Source of the DNA: Rhizobium sp. CFBP 8762
Lineage (GTDB): Bacteria > Pseudomonadota > Alphaproteobacteria > Rhizobiales > Rhizobiaceae
Length of the DNA stretch: 64,000 bases
Direction: 5' to 3'
Assembly: GCF_014841565.1 (NCBI RefSeq)
Contig: NZ_JACYUD010000009.1
Location: 62,001 to 126,000, forward strand
Position 1 is the stretch's first letter; every line of letters starts with the position of its first letter. Positions 1 to 8,891 of this stretch are shown in pieces. Below the pieces are notes generated by a model. The model was not told where the DNA came from. It did no database searches and saw only the letters and a program-made list of their open reading frames with translations. A program made the position numbers and the translations under genes.

Positions 1-571
1 TCATCTTATCCTCCCAATGGCGTCGGCAATACGACACGTACTTCTCATTGCCCCCGACTTCCACCTGCGCGCCATGGCGGATAATGTCGCCCGCTTCATC
101 AAGCCTCGCAACCATGGTCGCCTTTCGTCCGCAATGGCAGATGGTGCGCACTTCACGCAGTTCATCGGCAATCGCCAGAAGGGCCGCAGACCCTTGAAAC
201 AGCTTGCCCTGAAAATCGGTGCGCAGACCGTAAGCCATAACGGGAATTTTCAACCGGTCCGCCACGCGGGCAAGTTGCCAGACCTGATTCTCGGTCAAGA
301 ACTGCGCTTCATCCACAAAAATACAGGCGAGCGGCCCTTCACTGACCATGGCGGAAATTCGGGCGAACAGATCCTCGTCCGGCTCAAACGGTACAGCGTC
401 CGCCTCCAGCCCGATACGCGAGGCAATGCGCCCTCTGCCTGCCCGATCATCGAAGGCGGCAATCAGGATCACCGTGCGCATGCCGCGCTCCTGATAATTG
501 TAGGAGGCTTGCAGCAGCAGGGTGGATTTTCCCGCATTCATGGATGCGTAGCTGAAATAGAGTTTGGCCAT
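1..571 (-). CDS. tdk: Thymidine kinase (3' end cut by window edge)
   Basis: This gene phosphorylates thymidine to dTMP in the pyrimidine salvage pathway of the cytoplasm. Reading the minus strand from the ATG at 571 gives 190 codons with no stop before the window ends, so the last few residues are missing. The P-loop MNAGKST lies at residues 11-17 and the family motif VDEAQF, holding the catalytic glutamate, at 86-91. A Cys pair (CHC, about residue 148) and a later YCRRH fit the zinc-binding lasso of type II thymidine kinases. The usual length is about 195 residues, so almost all of the protein is visible. It is transcribed away from choX. Identity is secure from the motifs. Confidence 0.9.
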   Translation of the reverse strand, partial: MAKLYFSYASMNAGKSTLLLQASYNYQERGMRTVILIAAFDDRAGRGRIASRIGLEADAVPFEPDEDLFARISAMVSEGPLACIFVDEAQFLTENQVWQLARVADRLKIPVMAYGLRTDFQGKLFQGSAALLAIADELREVRTICHCGRKATMVARLDEAGDIIRHGAQVEVGGNEKYVSYCRRHWEDKM

Positions 572-769
572 ATCGTCCTCTGCTGTATTGTGCCGCCTGT
601 CTTGCAGAGCCGCACCGGCAAAAACCAGAGGCACGCAAAAGATAGCCACAGAAAATGATGAGACCCAACTTTATCGAAGTTTGCGACATTTGCTGTCGTT
701 GACGTTATCGTGGTGATTTGAAACGCCCATACACTCCATGGATAGAAACCACAAAGGGGAACAGAATAC

Positions 770-1723
770 ATGTCGACAACATCAACGCTGAAAATGGCAC
801 TTGCCGCTGTCTCGCTTCTGGCCATTACCGCACAGGCTGGCCATGCGGCAGAGCCGGAAAGCTGTGCCACCGTCCGGTTCTCCGATGTGGGCTGGACAGA
901 TATTACCGCAACCACTGCAACTACTGGCGTCGTTCTCAAGGCGCTCGGCTACACGCCGGATGTGAAGGTTCTGTCCGTCGCGGTCACGTTCACCTCGTTG
1001 AAGAATAAGGACATCGACGTCTTCCTCGGCAACTGGATGCCCACCCAGAAGGCCAATATCGAGCCCTTCATTGCCGACAAGTCGGTGGAAAGCCTCGGCG
1101 TCAATCTAGAAGGGGCGAAATACACGCTTGCCACCAACGAAGCCGGTGCCAAGCTCGGCATCAAGGATTTCAACGATATCGGCAAGCACAAGAGCGAACT
1201 GGACGGCAAGATTTACGGCATTGAGCCAGGCAATGACGGCAACCGTTTGATCATCGACATGATTGCATCAGGCAAGATGGGCATGCAGGGCTTTGACGTG
1301 GTGGAGTCCTCTGAGCAGGGCATGCTGTCGCAGGTCTCGCGCTCCGACAAAGCCGATAAGCCTGTTGTCTTCCTTGGCTGGGAACCCCACCCCATGAATG
1401 CCAACTATAAGATGACCTACCTGTCGGGCGGTGATGATGTGTTTGGCCCGAACTTCGGTGGCGCGACCGTTTATACCAATGTGCGCGCTGGCTATACGCA
1501 GGAATGCCCCAATGTCGGCGCGTTTCTCAAAAATCTGAAGTTCACACTGCCGATGGAAAACGAGATGATGGGCAAGATCCTGAACGATGGTCAGGACCCG
1601 GAAGCAGCAGCAACCGAATGGCTGAAGGCCAACCCGGCAACCATTGAGCCGTGGCTGCAAGGCGTGACCACACGCGACGGCAAGGAAGGTCTGCCCGCCG
1701 TCAAGGCAGCGCTGGGGCTGTAA
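770..1723 (+). CDS. choX: Choline ABC transporter, periplasmic choline-binding protein ChoX
   Basis: The 317-residue protein is the periplasmic receptor of a high-affinity choline importer. It has a signal peptide (about residues 1-26, ending in an AGHAA-type cleavage region) followed by an OpuAC-type substrate-binding fold. Tryptophans in VGWTD, LGNWMP and LGWEPHP are in the places where the rhizobial ChoX family builds an aromatic cage around the quaternary amine. The start has a good ribosome site (AAGGGGA) 8-9 bases upstream. It is followed by the permease and ATPase genes on the same strand, the standard choXWV order. Imported choline usually feeds glycine betaine synthesis, but no bet genes lie in this window. 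Confidence 0.93.
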   Translation: MSTTSTLKMALAAVSLLAITAQAGHAAEPESCATVRFSDVGWTDITATTATTGVVLKALGYTPDVKVLSVAVTFTSLKNKDIDVFLGNWMPTQKANIEPFIADKSVESLGVNLEGAKYTLATNEAGAKLGIKDFNDIGKHKSELDGKIYGIEPGNDGNRLIIDMIASGKMGMQGFDVVESSEQGMLSQVSRSDKADKPVVFLGWEPHPMNANYKMTYLSGGDDVFGPNFGGATVYTNVRAGYTQECPNVGAFLKNLKFTLPMENEMMGKILNDGQDPEAAATEWLKANPATIEPWLQGVTTRDGKEGLPAVKAALGL

Positions 1724-1821
1724 ATACAACCGGTCGCCCTGCCCGTTCCACACCCCGGCGCGGCAAGCCGCCCGCCGGGCAGTGGCGGCTTCCCTGTCCC
1801 TTCTGATCAGGATATTTGCCC

Positions 1822-2679
1822 GTGCAATGGCTTACTCAATGGCTCACTCAGGCTCGCATTCCCATCGGTGCATGGGCTAAAACCTTTGTCGATTGGCTGA
1901 CCAGCGATTTCGCTGCTTTCTTCGATTCCATCGCGTCCGTGCTGCAATCGGTCGTCAATGCCCTACTCTATGTCTTGCAGACCCCGCACCCGTTGATCAT
2001 CGTTGCGGTTGTAACCGTGCTCACCGCGTGGTTTCGCCGCTCCGTCGGCATCACGCTGTTTACCGCCTTCGGCCTGCTGCTGATCATCAATCAAGGCTAC
2101 TGGAAGGAAACGACCGAGACGCTTGCGCTCGTTCTGGCAGCCAGCGCCGTCAGCATGGCGGTCGGCGTACCGCTCGGCATTGCAGCGGCGCGGCGGGCAT
2201 GGGTCTACGCCATCATGCGGCCGGTGCTGGATCTGATGCAGACGATCCCAACCTTCGTCTATCTCATTCCGGCACTCATCCTCTTCGGTCTCGGCATGGT
2301 GCCGGGGTTGATTGCAACCGTCATTTTTGCGATTCCGGCACCGATCCGGCTGACGCGGCTTGGCATTATCTCCACTCCGCCCTCGCTGGTGGAAGCGGCC
2401 GTGTCCTTCGGCGCCACCCCCGGTCAGGTGCTGCGCAAGATCGAGCTGCCGTTCGCCATGCCGCAGATCATGGCCGGGCTGACGCAGACTATCATGCTCT
2501 CCTTGTCCATGGTTGTCATCGCGGCACTTGTAGGGGCCAACGGCCTGGGTGTTCCGGTGCTGCGCGCACTCAACTCCGTCAATGTTGCCAAGGGGTTTGA
2601 AGCGGGCCTGTGCATCGTCATTCTCGCCATCATTCTGGATCGGCTGTTCCGCCCTGCGGGTGAAGGAGAGGGCCAATGA
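1822..2679 (+). CDS. choW: Choline ABC transporter, permease ChoW
   Basis: This is the inner-membrane permease of the choline importer, a BPD-type transporter protein of about 285 residues with several hydrophobic segments and the EAA loop region (EAAVSFGATPGQVLRKIELP). I prefer the GTG at 1822 because the AGGA ribosome site at 1809-1812 then has normal spacing. An in-frame TTG at 1816 would be only three bases from it. The 3' end overlaps the ATPase gene by 4 bp (ATGA), so ChoW and ChoV are probably translationally coupled. The 100-bp gap after choX is larger than elsewhere in the operon and may allow higher ChoX levels. Confidence 0.92.
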   Translation: MQWLTQWLTQARIPIGAWAKTFVDWLTSDFAAFFDSIASVLQSVVNALLYVLQTPHPLIIVAVVTVLTAWFRRSVGITLFTAFGLLLIINQGYWKETTETLALVLAASAVSMAVGVPLGIAAARRAWVYAIMRPVLDLMQTIPTFVYLIPALILFGLGMVPGLIATVIFAIPAPIRLTRLGIISTPPSLVEAAVSFGATPGQVLRKIELPFAMPQIMAGLTQTIMLSLSMVVIAALVGANGLGVPVLRALNSVNVAKGFEAGLCIVILAIILDRLFRPAGEGEGQ

Positions 2680-3713
2680 CCGCGATCACGTTCCGCGATG
2701 TGGATATTATTTTCGGCAAGAACCCCAAGCCAGCACTGGCCATGGTGGATGCGGGCAAGACCCGCGACGAGATTGGTGCGGCCACCGGCCATGTGCTGGG
2801 CGTGGCAGGCGCAAGCCTGACCGTGCAGGAAGGCGAAATTCTGGTGCTGATGGGTCTGTCCGGTTCCGGCAAATCGACGCTGCTGCGCGCTGTCAACGGC
2901 TTGGCACCGGTCGTGCGTGGCGAGGTCAATGTAGCCACGCCGCAGGGGCCGCTGAACCCCTACAGCACGTCGGCGAAAAGCCTGCGCGAGTTTCGCATGA
3001 ACACCGTCTCCATGGTGTTCCAGCAGTTTGCGCTGCTGCCCTGGCGCAGCGTGGCCGACAATGTCGGCTTCGGGCTGGAACTGGCCGGTGTGCCGGACGC
3101 CAAGCGCAAAAAGCGCGTGGCTGAACAGTTGGAACTCGTCAACCTGTCAAAATGGGCTGATCGGAAGGTGGCCGAGTTGTCGGGCGGTATGCAGCAGCGC
3201 GTTGGTCTGGCGCGGGCCTTTGCTACCGGCGCGCCAATTCTGCTGATGGACGAGCCGTTCTCCGCACTCGATCCACTGATCCGCACACGGTTGCAGGATG
3301 AGCTTCTGGAGTTTCAGGGACGACTGAACAAAACCATCCTGTTCGTCAGCCATGATCTGGATGAGGCGTTTCGCATTGGCAACCGCATCGCCATCATGGA
3401 AGCGGGCCGCATCATCCAGTGTGGCACGCCGCAGGAAATCGTACGCAATCCGGCCAATGCCTATGTCGCCGATTTCGTTCAGAACCTCAATCCGATCACC
3501 ATGCTGACGGCAGCCGATGTCATGCTGCAAGGCGTGGCGGCGCACGAAGTCGGCGTAACCGCAACCGCTGCGCCGCAAACGCCGCTGGTGGATATCCTTG
3601 ATGCCATGGCGCGCCAGCCCGGCCATATCGGCGTGGTGGAAAACGGCATGATCATCGGTACCATTGGCGCACAAAGCGTTGTAGAGAGCCTGACACGACA
3701 CCGACGACGCTGA
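2676..3713 (+). CDS. choV: Choline ABC transporter, ATP-binding protein ChoV
   Basis: This cytoplasmic ATPase drives the choline importer. In order, the 345-residue protein shows a family-specific N-terminal extension, Walker A (GLSGSGKST), Q-loop (VFQQFALLPWR), ABC signature (LSGGMQQR), Walker B (ILLMDEPFSALDP) and the H-loop (FVSHDLDEA). The C-terminal 80 residues resemble the regulatory tail of ProV/OpuAA-type ATPases, but a full CBS pair is not obvious. Its start overlaps the end of choW. The next gene begins only 17 bp downstream, so co-transcription with the HugZ-like gene is possible. Confidence 0.93.
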   Translation: MTAITFRDVDIIFGKNPKPALAMVDAGKTRDEIGAATGHVLGVAGASLTVQEGEILVLMGLSGSGKSTLLRAVNGLAPVVRGEVNVATPQGPLNPYSTSAKSLREFRMNTVSMVFQQFALLPWRSVADNVGFGLELAGVPDAKRKKRVAEQLELVNLSKWADRKVAELSGGMQQRVGLARAFATGAPILLMDEPFSALDPLIRTRLQDELLEFQGRLNKTILFVSHDLDEAFRIGNRIAIMEAGRIIQCGTPQEIVRNPANAYVADFVQNLNPITMLTAADVMLQGVAAHEVGVTATAAPQTPLVDILDAMARQPGHIGVVENGMIIGTIGAQSVVESLTRHRRR

Positions 3714-3729
3714 CACAAGACTTTGAGCC

Positions 3730-4470
3730 ATGGCGGAAAAACCGAAGCTGCTGCAAGATACAACAGAGGATGTGCGCCGACAGGCGCGCGTTCTGTTGCG
3801 CAGCGCGCGCAGTCTGCCGCTGGCCACCCTTGATGCCGCCACCGGGTTCCCTGCCGTCAGTCGCGCATTGACGGGCATGGACGTGGACGGAAGTATCGTT
3901 ATTCTGATATCCGGCCTGTCGCAGCACTTCGCCAGCCTGATGGCAGACCCACGCTGCTCCGTCATGGCGGGAGAACCCGGCAAGGGCGACCCCCTCGCCC
4001 ACCCGCGCCTGACGGTGCAATGCAAGGCCGAACGGGTCAGCCGCGACGATGCGCGTCACAGCCGCATTCGCAGCCGGTTTCTGCGCCGCCATCCCAAGGC
4101 GCAACTCTATGTGGATTTTCCCGATTTCGCATTTTTCCGGCTGGTGCCTGATTCGGCCAGCTTCAATGGCGGCTTCGGCAAGGCCTATGTGCTGGAGGGA
4201 CGCGATCTCCTGATCGATTCATCCGCTATCGATGCCTTGGCGGGGATGGAAGACGATGCTATCGCGCATATGGCAAACGATCATCCTGAGGCAGCGACTG
4301 TTTATGCTGCAAAATTCGGCAAAACCAGCGAGGGCAACTGGCGCATCTGTGGGCTGGATGCGTCTGGCCTTGACCTGTCATCGGGCGATTCGCTTTTGCG
4401 TGTAGAATATGACGCGCCTCTGACAGAAAGTGTCCATTTACGCTTTGTTTTAAAAAAAATGTATAATTAA
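3730..4470 (+). CDS. HugZ-family / pyridoxamine 5'-phosphate oxidase-like protein with DUF2470 C-terminus
   Basis: The 246-residue protein has an N-terminal split-barrel flavin-binding-like domain (roughly residues 15-150) and a C-terminal DUF2470-like domain (about 165-240, with HMANDHPEA). This is the arrangement of HugZ-type haem-utilisation proteins, which can bind and degrade haem. Function is inferred from family only: this architecture also occurs in proteins with no proven haem role. It follows choV by 17 bp. Its last codons are AT-rich and contain a TATAAT hexamer at 4462-4467 that could serve nolR downstream. Confidence 0.75.
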   Translation: MAEKPKLLQDTTEDVRRQARVLLRSARSLPLATLDAATGFPAVSRALTGMDVDGSIVILISGLSQHFASLMADPRCSVMAGEPGKGDPLAHPRLTVQCKAERVSRDDARHSRIRSRFLRRHPKAQLYVDFPDFAFFRLVPDSASFNGGFGKAYVLEGRDLLIDSSAIDALAGMEDDAIAHMANDHPEAATVYAAKFGKTSEGNWRICGLDASGLDLSSGDSLLRVEYDAPLTESVHLRFVLKKMYN

Positions 4471-4532
4471 GGTAGTTGCCTACCCCCAATTCTAGCAGTG
4501 GGTAGTTGCAGTTTCATCATCCAAGCCTAATC

Positions 4533-4548
4533 ATTAGCATCCTAATAT
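4533..4548 (+). promoter_or_regulatory. Candidate NolR operator upstream of nolR
   Basis: ATTAG-N9-AT at this position fits the published NolR consensus, (A/T)TTAG-N9-A(T/A). The first 14 bases also form a perfect inverted repeat, ATTAG/CTAAT with a 4-bp spacer. It lies about 90 bp before the nolR start. NolR represses its own gene in Sinorhizobium, so autoregulation is the natural reading. Binding itself is inferred. Confidence 0.65.
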
Positions 4549-4634
4549 GTAGGAAATTCTCATTTTGGCCGCGGCGGCACATCCGAGAGATCTTGCATAC
4601 CGAATGGATTTTAACGAACGAGGAGTGGAACAAC

Positions 4635-4976
4635 ATGCAAACTATTTCAAGCAAAACTCATAAAAGTGCAGAGCGTGCAGCCAGCTTTCTGTCGGCTATG
4701 GCAAACCCCAAGCGTCTGCTGATCCTGCGCTCTCTGGTCAAGGAAGAAATGGCCGTAGGCGCATTGGCAAATCAGGTTGGCCTCAGCCAGTCCGCTTTGT
4801 CGCAGCACCTGTCCAAGCTGCGCGCGCAGAACCTGGTCAATACGCGCCGTGATGCACAGACGATCTACTACTCCAGCACATCGGACGCTGTTCTGAAAGT
4901 TCTGGATACGTTGACCAACATCTACGGCGAAAATGCAGAAGCTGCTGCACCTGAGGAAATGCGCCACAATGCCTAA
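4635..4976 (+). CDS. nolR: NolR-type ArsR-family transcriptional regulator
   Basis: This 113-residue winged-helix DNA-binding protein belongs to the ArsR/SmtB superfamily. The recognition-helix region LSQSALSQHLSKLR, the preceding NPKRLLIL stretch and the following TRRDAQTIYYSS match the NolR repressor of rhizobia very closely. I see no cysteine-based metal site, as in NolR. NolR controls nodulation, growth and quorum-related genes in Sinorhizobium; homologues also occur in non-symbiotic relatives. The ATG at 4635 is chosen because GAGGAG precedes it by about 10 bases; a longer reading from 4506 would run through the operator. An intrinsic terminator follows the gene. Confidence 0.82.
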   Translation: MQTISSKTHKSAERAASFLSAMANPKRLLILRSLVKEEMAVGALANQVGLSQSALSQHLSKLRAQNLVNTRRDAQTIYYSSTSDAVLKVLDTLTNIYGENAEAAAPEEMRHNA

Positions 4977-5005
4977 GGCATCTCACTGTCGCAGTTGACG
5001 GTATT

Positions 5006-5035
5006 AAAGGCAGTGCGATCAAACGCACTGCCTTT
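5006..5035 (+). repeat. Perfect 12-bp stem hairpin after nolR
   Basis: AAAGGCAGTGCG and its exact complement are separated by a six-base loop. No T-run follows, so this looks like an mRNA 3'-end structure rather than the terminator proper, which comes 27 bp later. Confidence 0.6.
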
Positions 5036-5061
5036 ACGCCTATCAAGAATGTCTGCTTCTG

Positions 5062-5081
5062 CCCGCTTTCGCGGGTTTTTT
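5062..5081 (+). terminator. Intrinsic terminator of nolR
   Basis: CCCGC-TTTC-GCGGG is followed by six T residues on the plus strand. It ends six bases before the stop codon of the convergent glycoside hydrolase gene. The T-run side makes it a plus-strand terminator. Confidence 0.8.
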
Positions 5082-5086
5082 ATTGC

Positions 5087-7339
5087 CTACTTCGCGTCTG
5101 CCAGAAACGAAGCAACGTAGACCAGAGGCGCATTCCAGTTGATGGCAATTTCGTTCGTGCCGAAAGACATGAGCTTGTCCACATAGCAGCGCTGCGGCGC
5201 GCAGCCCTGCAAATCGGCACGCCCGACATCGTCCACCAGCGTCGAGTTTGGCCCACCGGCCAGCGATCCCGGCGGTGGCGGTGGTAGACTGGTATCAATG
5301 GAGTGTGCAAACCACCGGCTATACTGGTTGTGCGCATATTGCGCCCCGTAACCGGTGATATAGGACAGGTTCATGGCATTGCGGCCCAGCAGGTAATCCA
5401 TGCTTTCGCGCACGCCATCCAGAAAGGCGCGGTCTCCGGTCAGGTCGAACGCCGCCGACAGCACCACCATATTCTGCAGCACCAACTGGTTGGAACCCCA
5501 ATTGTAGAGCCCTTCACCGGGGCGGTAGATGTGGCCGAACGGTTCGCGCTTCTGGTGCGCCAGAAAATCCTTGGCTGCCGAGGTCACAGAACCCTGCACC
5601 ATGGCCAGATCGTCATCCGCCAGCTTCTTGGCATAAAGCGCCAGTTCAATACGCGCATAGCCCGCGACACTGCGCCAATCGAAAGCACCGGACGCCGCAA
5701 ACACACCCTTGCCCCACCACGGCGATGCGTTGAGGGCCTTCAGGTAGATGTCCTTGCCCGTGGTGATATAAAGTTCGGCTGCGGCCCAATAGGTTTCATC
5801 GGAGATGTCGTCATCATCATAATCACCGCCGCCTTGCATACCATCCGATTTCGGCGCAAGCAGCACAGGGTTTTTCTGCGCTGCTGCCCAGGCCTTTTCG
5901 GCGGCATCCAGCAGCGTGTCGGCAAACTTCTTGTCATAGGCACCGTAAAGCCGCGCTCCTTGCGCAGCGGCAGCCGCCATGTCCAGCGTGGCGGCGGTTG
6001 ACGGGCGGTGCAGAGCGCGCGTTTCCGGGTCAAGATGCGGCAGCATCGGCGTTCCCGTCCACTTGGTATCATGGACCTTGTGATGCACCATGCCGGCAAG
6101 AGGCTGGCCATCCGGCACCATCATTTTCAGCAGAAATTCCAGCTCCCACCGCGCTTCGTTCAGCACGTCCGGCACGCCGTTTCCGCGCTCGGGCACCCGC
6201 GCCACACCGCTGAGCAACAGGGACGATGCGCCTTCGGAGAACGTCTTGGCCCGCTCGAAACTCGCCAGCAGTTGCGAGACCGCGATGGCACCGTTGACGA
6301 CATATTTGCCCTGATCGCCCGCGTCATACCAGCCGCCGGATACATCAAGACGATAGGTGCAGGACCAGTCATCATAGAGGGTCTTTGCAACAGGTCCTTC
6401 CAGGCACCCCACATCCGTATCGCCGAGATTGGGCGCGATGCCGACGTGCCCGGCAGGCCGTGCATAGGCTGTGCCTGCGATATCTGCCCTGATCTCCGTG
6501 CCGCTGCGGGCGAGGTAGAACCACGAGAGTGCATCATTGGTCAGCGCATCATAGGCGATGCCGCCGATGGAAAACGGGAAACTCTGTTGCCCCTCCACTT
6601 CCAGCTTGTAGCCGGTGCCCGCCAGACGGAACGGCGAAAAATCTGCAATGTGTGTTTCCAGCCCTGCGGATTCATCCAGCCCCAGAGGCTGGGTCATCCC
6701 CTCGCCGCGCTTGCGGCCATCCCGGTCCAGCAGCGTATAGGCCAGCGGCGTCTGTGAGCTGGAAACGATGGTCGCCCGCTTCGGTCCGTCGATAAAATAG
6801 CCGAGTTGATTGACGCGAACCGGATTTTCATTGATGGAAGCCACCTCGTCGCCGGTCGCTTCGGCCATAGCAATCTTTTCAAAACAGATGTGGCGCTCAC
6901 TTGGCTGGCCGCCCAGCTGAAACACGAGCTGCGCGGGACTGCTTTCGGTTGCCGTAAATACGCTGGAAAACGCCTTGCCCTCGGTGCCAACAGGCATGTT
7001 GAAATCCACCTGTGCCGGATAGGGCGCGCTGGCGCGCTGGACGAGCGCACGCACCGGCCCTCCCGGCTCGCCAAACACGGTTGCCGACAGGTGATAGCTT
7101 TTGCCCTGCTCCAGCGTGATGTTGGGGCTGCCGATGATCGCATCCCATGGATTGACGGTTCCGGCTGGAACAGTTGCACACAGCCTGCCACTCTTTTTTG
7201 ACAGAGTGACATTGTCGGTCGACCAGAAGGTGGTGGAGGATTTGGAAAGCTTGTCGATTGTGGTGCTTCCTTGCGCAAAAGCGGCGGATGTACCGAGCAA
7301 GCACAGCGCTGCAACAGCACAGATTTTAAAAAGAGTCAT
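5087..7339 (-). CDS. Secreted glycoside hydrolase family 9 (endoglucanase-type)
   Basis: The protein is about 750 residues and starts with a clear signal peptide (MTLFKICAVAALCLLG, then SAAFAQ). An Ig-like/CelD_N-type domain at about 190-280 precedes a GH9 (alpha/alpha)6 catalytic domain. The catalytic aspartate motif GGWYDAGDQGKY, the RNAMNLSYITGYG motif and the terminal NEIAINWNAPL carrying the acid/base glutamate are all present. GH9 enzymes cleave beta-1,4-glucans. I choose the ATG at 7339 over one 24 bases earlier because it begins the signal peptide and follows AAAAGG. It stands alone, with no cellulose synthase gene beside it, so its substrate (plant glucan or own exopolysaccharide) is open. 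Confidence 0.87.
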   Translation of the reverse strand: MTLFKICAVAALCLLGTSAAFAQGSTTIDKLSKSSTTFWSTDNVTLSKKSGRLCATVPAGTVNPWDAIIGSPNITLEQGKSYHLSATVFGEPGGPVRALVQRASAPYPAQVDFNMPVGTEGKAFSSVFTATESSPAQLVFQLGGQPSERHICFEKIAMAEATGDEVASINENPVRVNQLGYFIDGPKRATIVSSSQTPLAYTLLDRDGRKRGEGMTQPLGLDESAGLETHIADFSPFRLAGTGYKLEVEGQQSFPFSIGGIAYDALTNDALSWFYLARSGTEIRADIAGTAYARPAGHVGIAPNLGDTDVGCLEGPVAKTLYDDWSCTYRLDVSGGWYDAGDQGKYVVNGAIAVSQLLASFERAKTFSEGASSLLLSGVARVPERGNGVPDVLNEARWELEFLLKMMVPDGQPLAGMVHHKVHDTKWTGTPMLPHLDPETRALHRPSTAATLDMAAAAAQGARLYGAYDKKFADTLLDAAEKAWAAAQKNPVLLAPKSDGMQGGGDYDDDDISDETYWAAAELYITTGKDIYLKALNASPWWGKGVFAASGAFDWRSVAGYARIELALYAKKLADDDLAMVQGSVTSAAKDFLAHQKREPFGHIYRPGEGLYNWGSNQLVLQNMVVLSAAFDLTGDRAFLDGVRESMDYLLGRNAMNLSYITGYGAQYAHNQYSRWFAHSIDTSLPPPPPGSLAGGPNSTLVDDVGRADLQGCAPQRCYVDKLMSFGTNEIAINWNAPLVYVASFLADAK

Positions 7340-7488
7340 CAACTCGTGGCCTTTTCCGCGCAAATTCGCACTGTCTGATTCCGCCCTTTTATGGTGTCAA
7401 ACAACCGTTCTATCCAATAGATTCACCCACGGGCTTGACGCACCCCGGCGCACTGTTACCCTGCCGCAAAACGCGGGGCAATCCAATA

Positions 7489-7521
7489 GGTTTCCTAAGG
7501 GCCGATCGGTTTCCTAAGGGC
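7489..7521 (+). repeat. Tandem 14-bp direct repeat before the aminotransferase gene
   Basis: GGTTTCCTAAGGGC occurs twice with a 19-bp period, each copy centred on the palindrome CCTAAGG. ATCCAATAG also occurs just before the first copy and again about 70 bp upstream. The repeats lie 40-70 bp before the aminotransferase start and could be operator sites for an unknown regulator. Confidence 0.5.
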
Positions 7522-7560
7522 TTGCGCGTTCAATTCGATCACCGCCGCCAAGGATGAACT

Positions 7561-8889
7561 ATGTCCAACCGTCTCAATGCCATACCAAACGATCTTAGTG
7601 CCTTCTGGATGCCGTTTACGGCCAACCGGCAGTTCAAGAAAGAGCCCCGCCTGTTCGTGGGTGCCAAAAACATGCACTACACCACCAGCGACGGGCGCTC
7701 TGTGCTGGATGGCACCGCCGGTCTCTGGTGCGTGAATGCGGGCCACTGCCGCCCGCTGATCACGCAGGCTATTGCCGAGCAGGCCGGGGAACTGGATTAC
7801 GCGCCCGCTTTCCAGCTCGGCCACCCCAAGGCATTCGAACTGGCAAACCGTCTGGTGGACATTGCCCCTGATGGGCTGAACCATGTTCTCTACACCAATT
7901 CCGGTTCCGAATCGGTCGATACCGCGTTGAAGGTCGCGCTCGCCTACCACCGCGCCAAGGGCGATGGATCACGCTCCCGGTTGATTGGGCGTGAGCGGGG
8001 CTATCACGGCGTTAATTTCGGTGGCATCTCGGTCGGCGGCATCGTGTCCAACCGCAAGATGTTTGGCACGCTGCTCTCCGGTGTGGACCATATGCCCCAC
8101 ACCCATCTGCCCGAGCGCAACGCTTTCTCCAAGGGCGAGCCGCAACATGGCGGCGATCTGGCGGACGAACTGAACCGCATTATCACCCTTCACGATGCCT
8201 CCACCATCGCCGCCGTAATCGTGGAGCCTGTGGCAGGTTCAACCGGCGTGCTGGTTCCGCCAAAGGGTTATCTTCAGAAGCTGCGCGATATCTGCACAAA
8301 GCACGGCATTCTGCTGATTTTCGACGAAGTCATCACCGGCTATGGACGCATGGGCACGCCGTTTGCAGCGCAGTATTACGGAGTCACACCCGATATCATG
8401 GTCACGGCCAAGGGTCTGACCAACGGCGTTATTCCCATGGGGGCCGTGTTCGTAACCTCGGAAATCCACGATGCGTTCATGAACGGGCCGGAGCACATGA
8501 TCGAGTTTTTCCACGGCTACACCTATTCCGGCAACCCGATTGCGTCAGCCGCCGCTGTTGCCACGCTGGATACCTACCGCGACGAGCGTCTGTTCGAGCG
8601 TGCCGCTGAACTCGCCCCCTACTGGGAAAATGCGCTGCATGGTCTTGCCGATGCACCCAATGTCATCGATATCAGAAACATCGGGCTGATCGGCGCCATA
8701 GAGCTTGCGCCCATCGCCGGAGAGCCGACCAAACGCGCCTTCTCCGCCTTTCTGAAAGCCTATGAGCGTGGCCTCCTCATCCGCACCACCGGCGATACCA
8801 TCGCCCTATCCCCGCCGCTGATCATTACAACCGAGCAGATCGATGAACTGATCGGCGGCATCGGCGAAATCCTGCGTGACATTGCGTGA
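7561..8889 (+). CDS. Omega-amino acid:pyruvate aminotransferase (class III, PLP)
   Basis: This 442-residue class III aminotransferase resembles beta-alanine/omega-amino acid:pyruvate transaminases. Visible marks are the N-terminal [12 protein letters not shown] motif, [15 protein letters not shown] for phosphate binding of [15 protein letters not shown] with the cofactor-pyridine aspartate, and TAKGLTNG with the Schiff-base lysine near residue 285. The product would be an omega-oxo acid plus L-alanine. It directly precedes and touches adenine deaminase, which suggests a shared role in nucleobase or beta-alanine nitrogen recovery. The exact amino donor cannot be read from sequence. A CTTGAC box at 7434-7439 with a TACCCT 16 bp on is a possible promoter. 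Confidence 0.88.
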   Translation: MSNRLNAIPNDLSAFWMPFTANRQFKKEPRLFVGAKNMHYTTSDGRSVLDGTAGLWCVNAGHCRPLITQAIAEQAGELDYAPAFQLGHPKAFELANRLVDIAPDGLNHVLYTNSGSESVDTALKVALAYHRAKGDGSRSRLIGRERGYHGVNFGGISVGGIVSNRKMFGTLLSGVDHMPHTHLPERNAFSKGEPQHGGDLADELNRIITLHDASTIAAVIVEPVAGSTGVLVPPKGYLQKLRDICTKHGILLIFDEVITGYGRMGTPFAAQYYGVTPDIMVTAKGLTNGVIPMGAVFVTSEIHDAFMNGPEHMIEFFHGYTYSGNPIASAAAVATLDTYRDERLFERAAELAPYWENALHGLADAPNVIDIRNIGLIGAIELAPIAGEPTKRAFSAFLKAYERGLLIRTTGDTIALSPPLIITTEQIDELIGGIGEILRDIA

Positions 8890-8891
8890 TC

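Noticed and set aside
718-1008. A 96-codon frame overlapping the start of choX
   Set aside because: It is out of frame with the ChoX signal peptide and has no ribosome site or family similarity.
4471-4509. Direct repeat GGTAGTTGC and a CTACCC/GGGTAG hairpin between hugZ-like gene and nolR
   Set aside because: Short arms, 14-base loop and no T-run; neither a convincing terminator nor a known operator.
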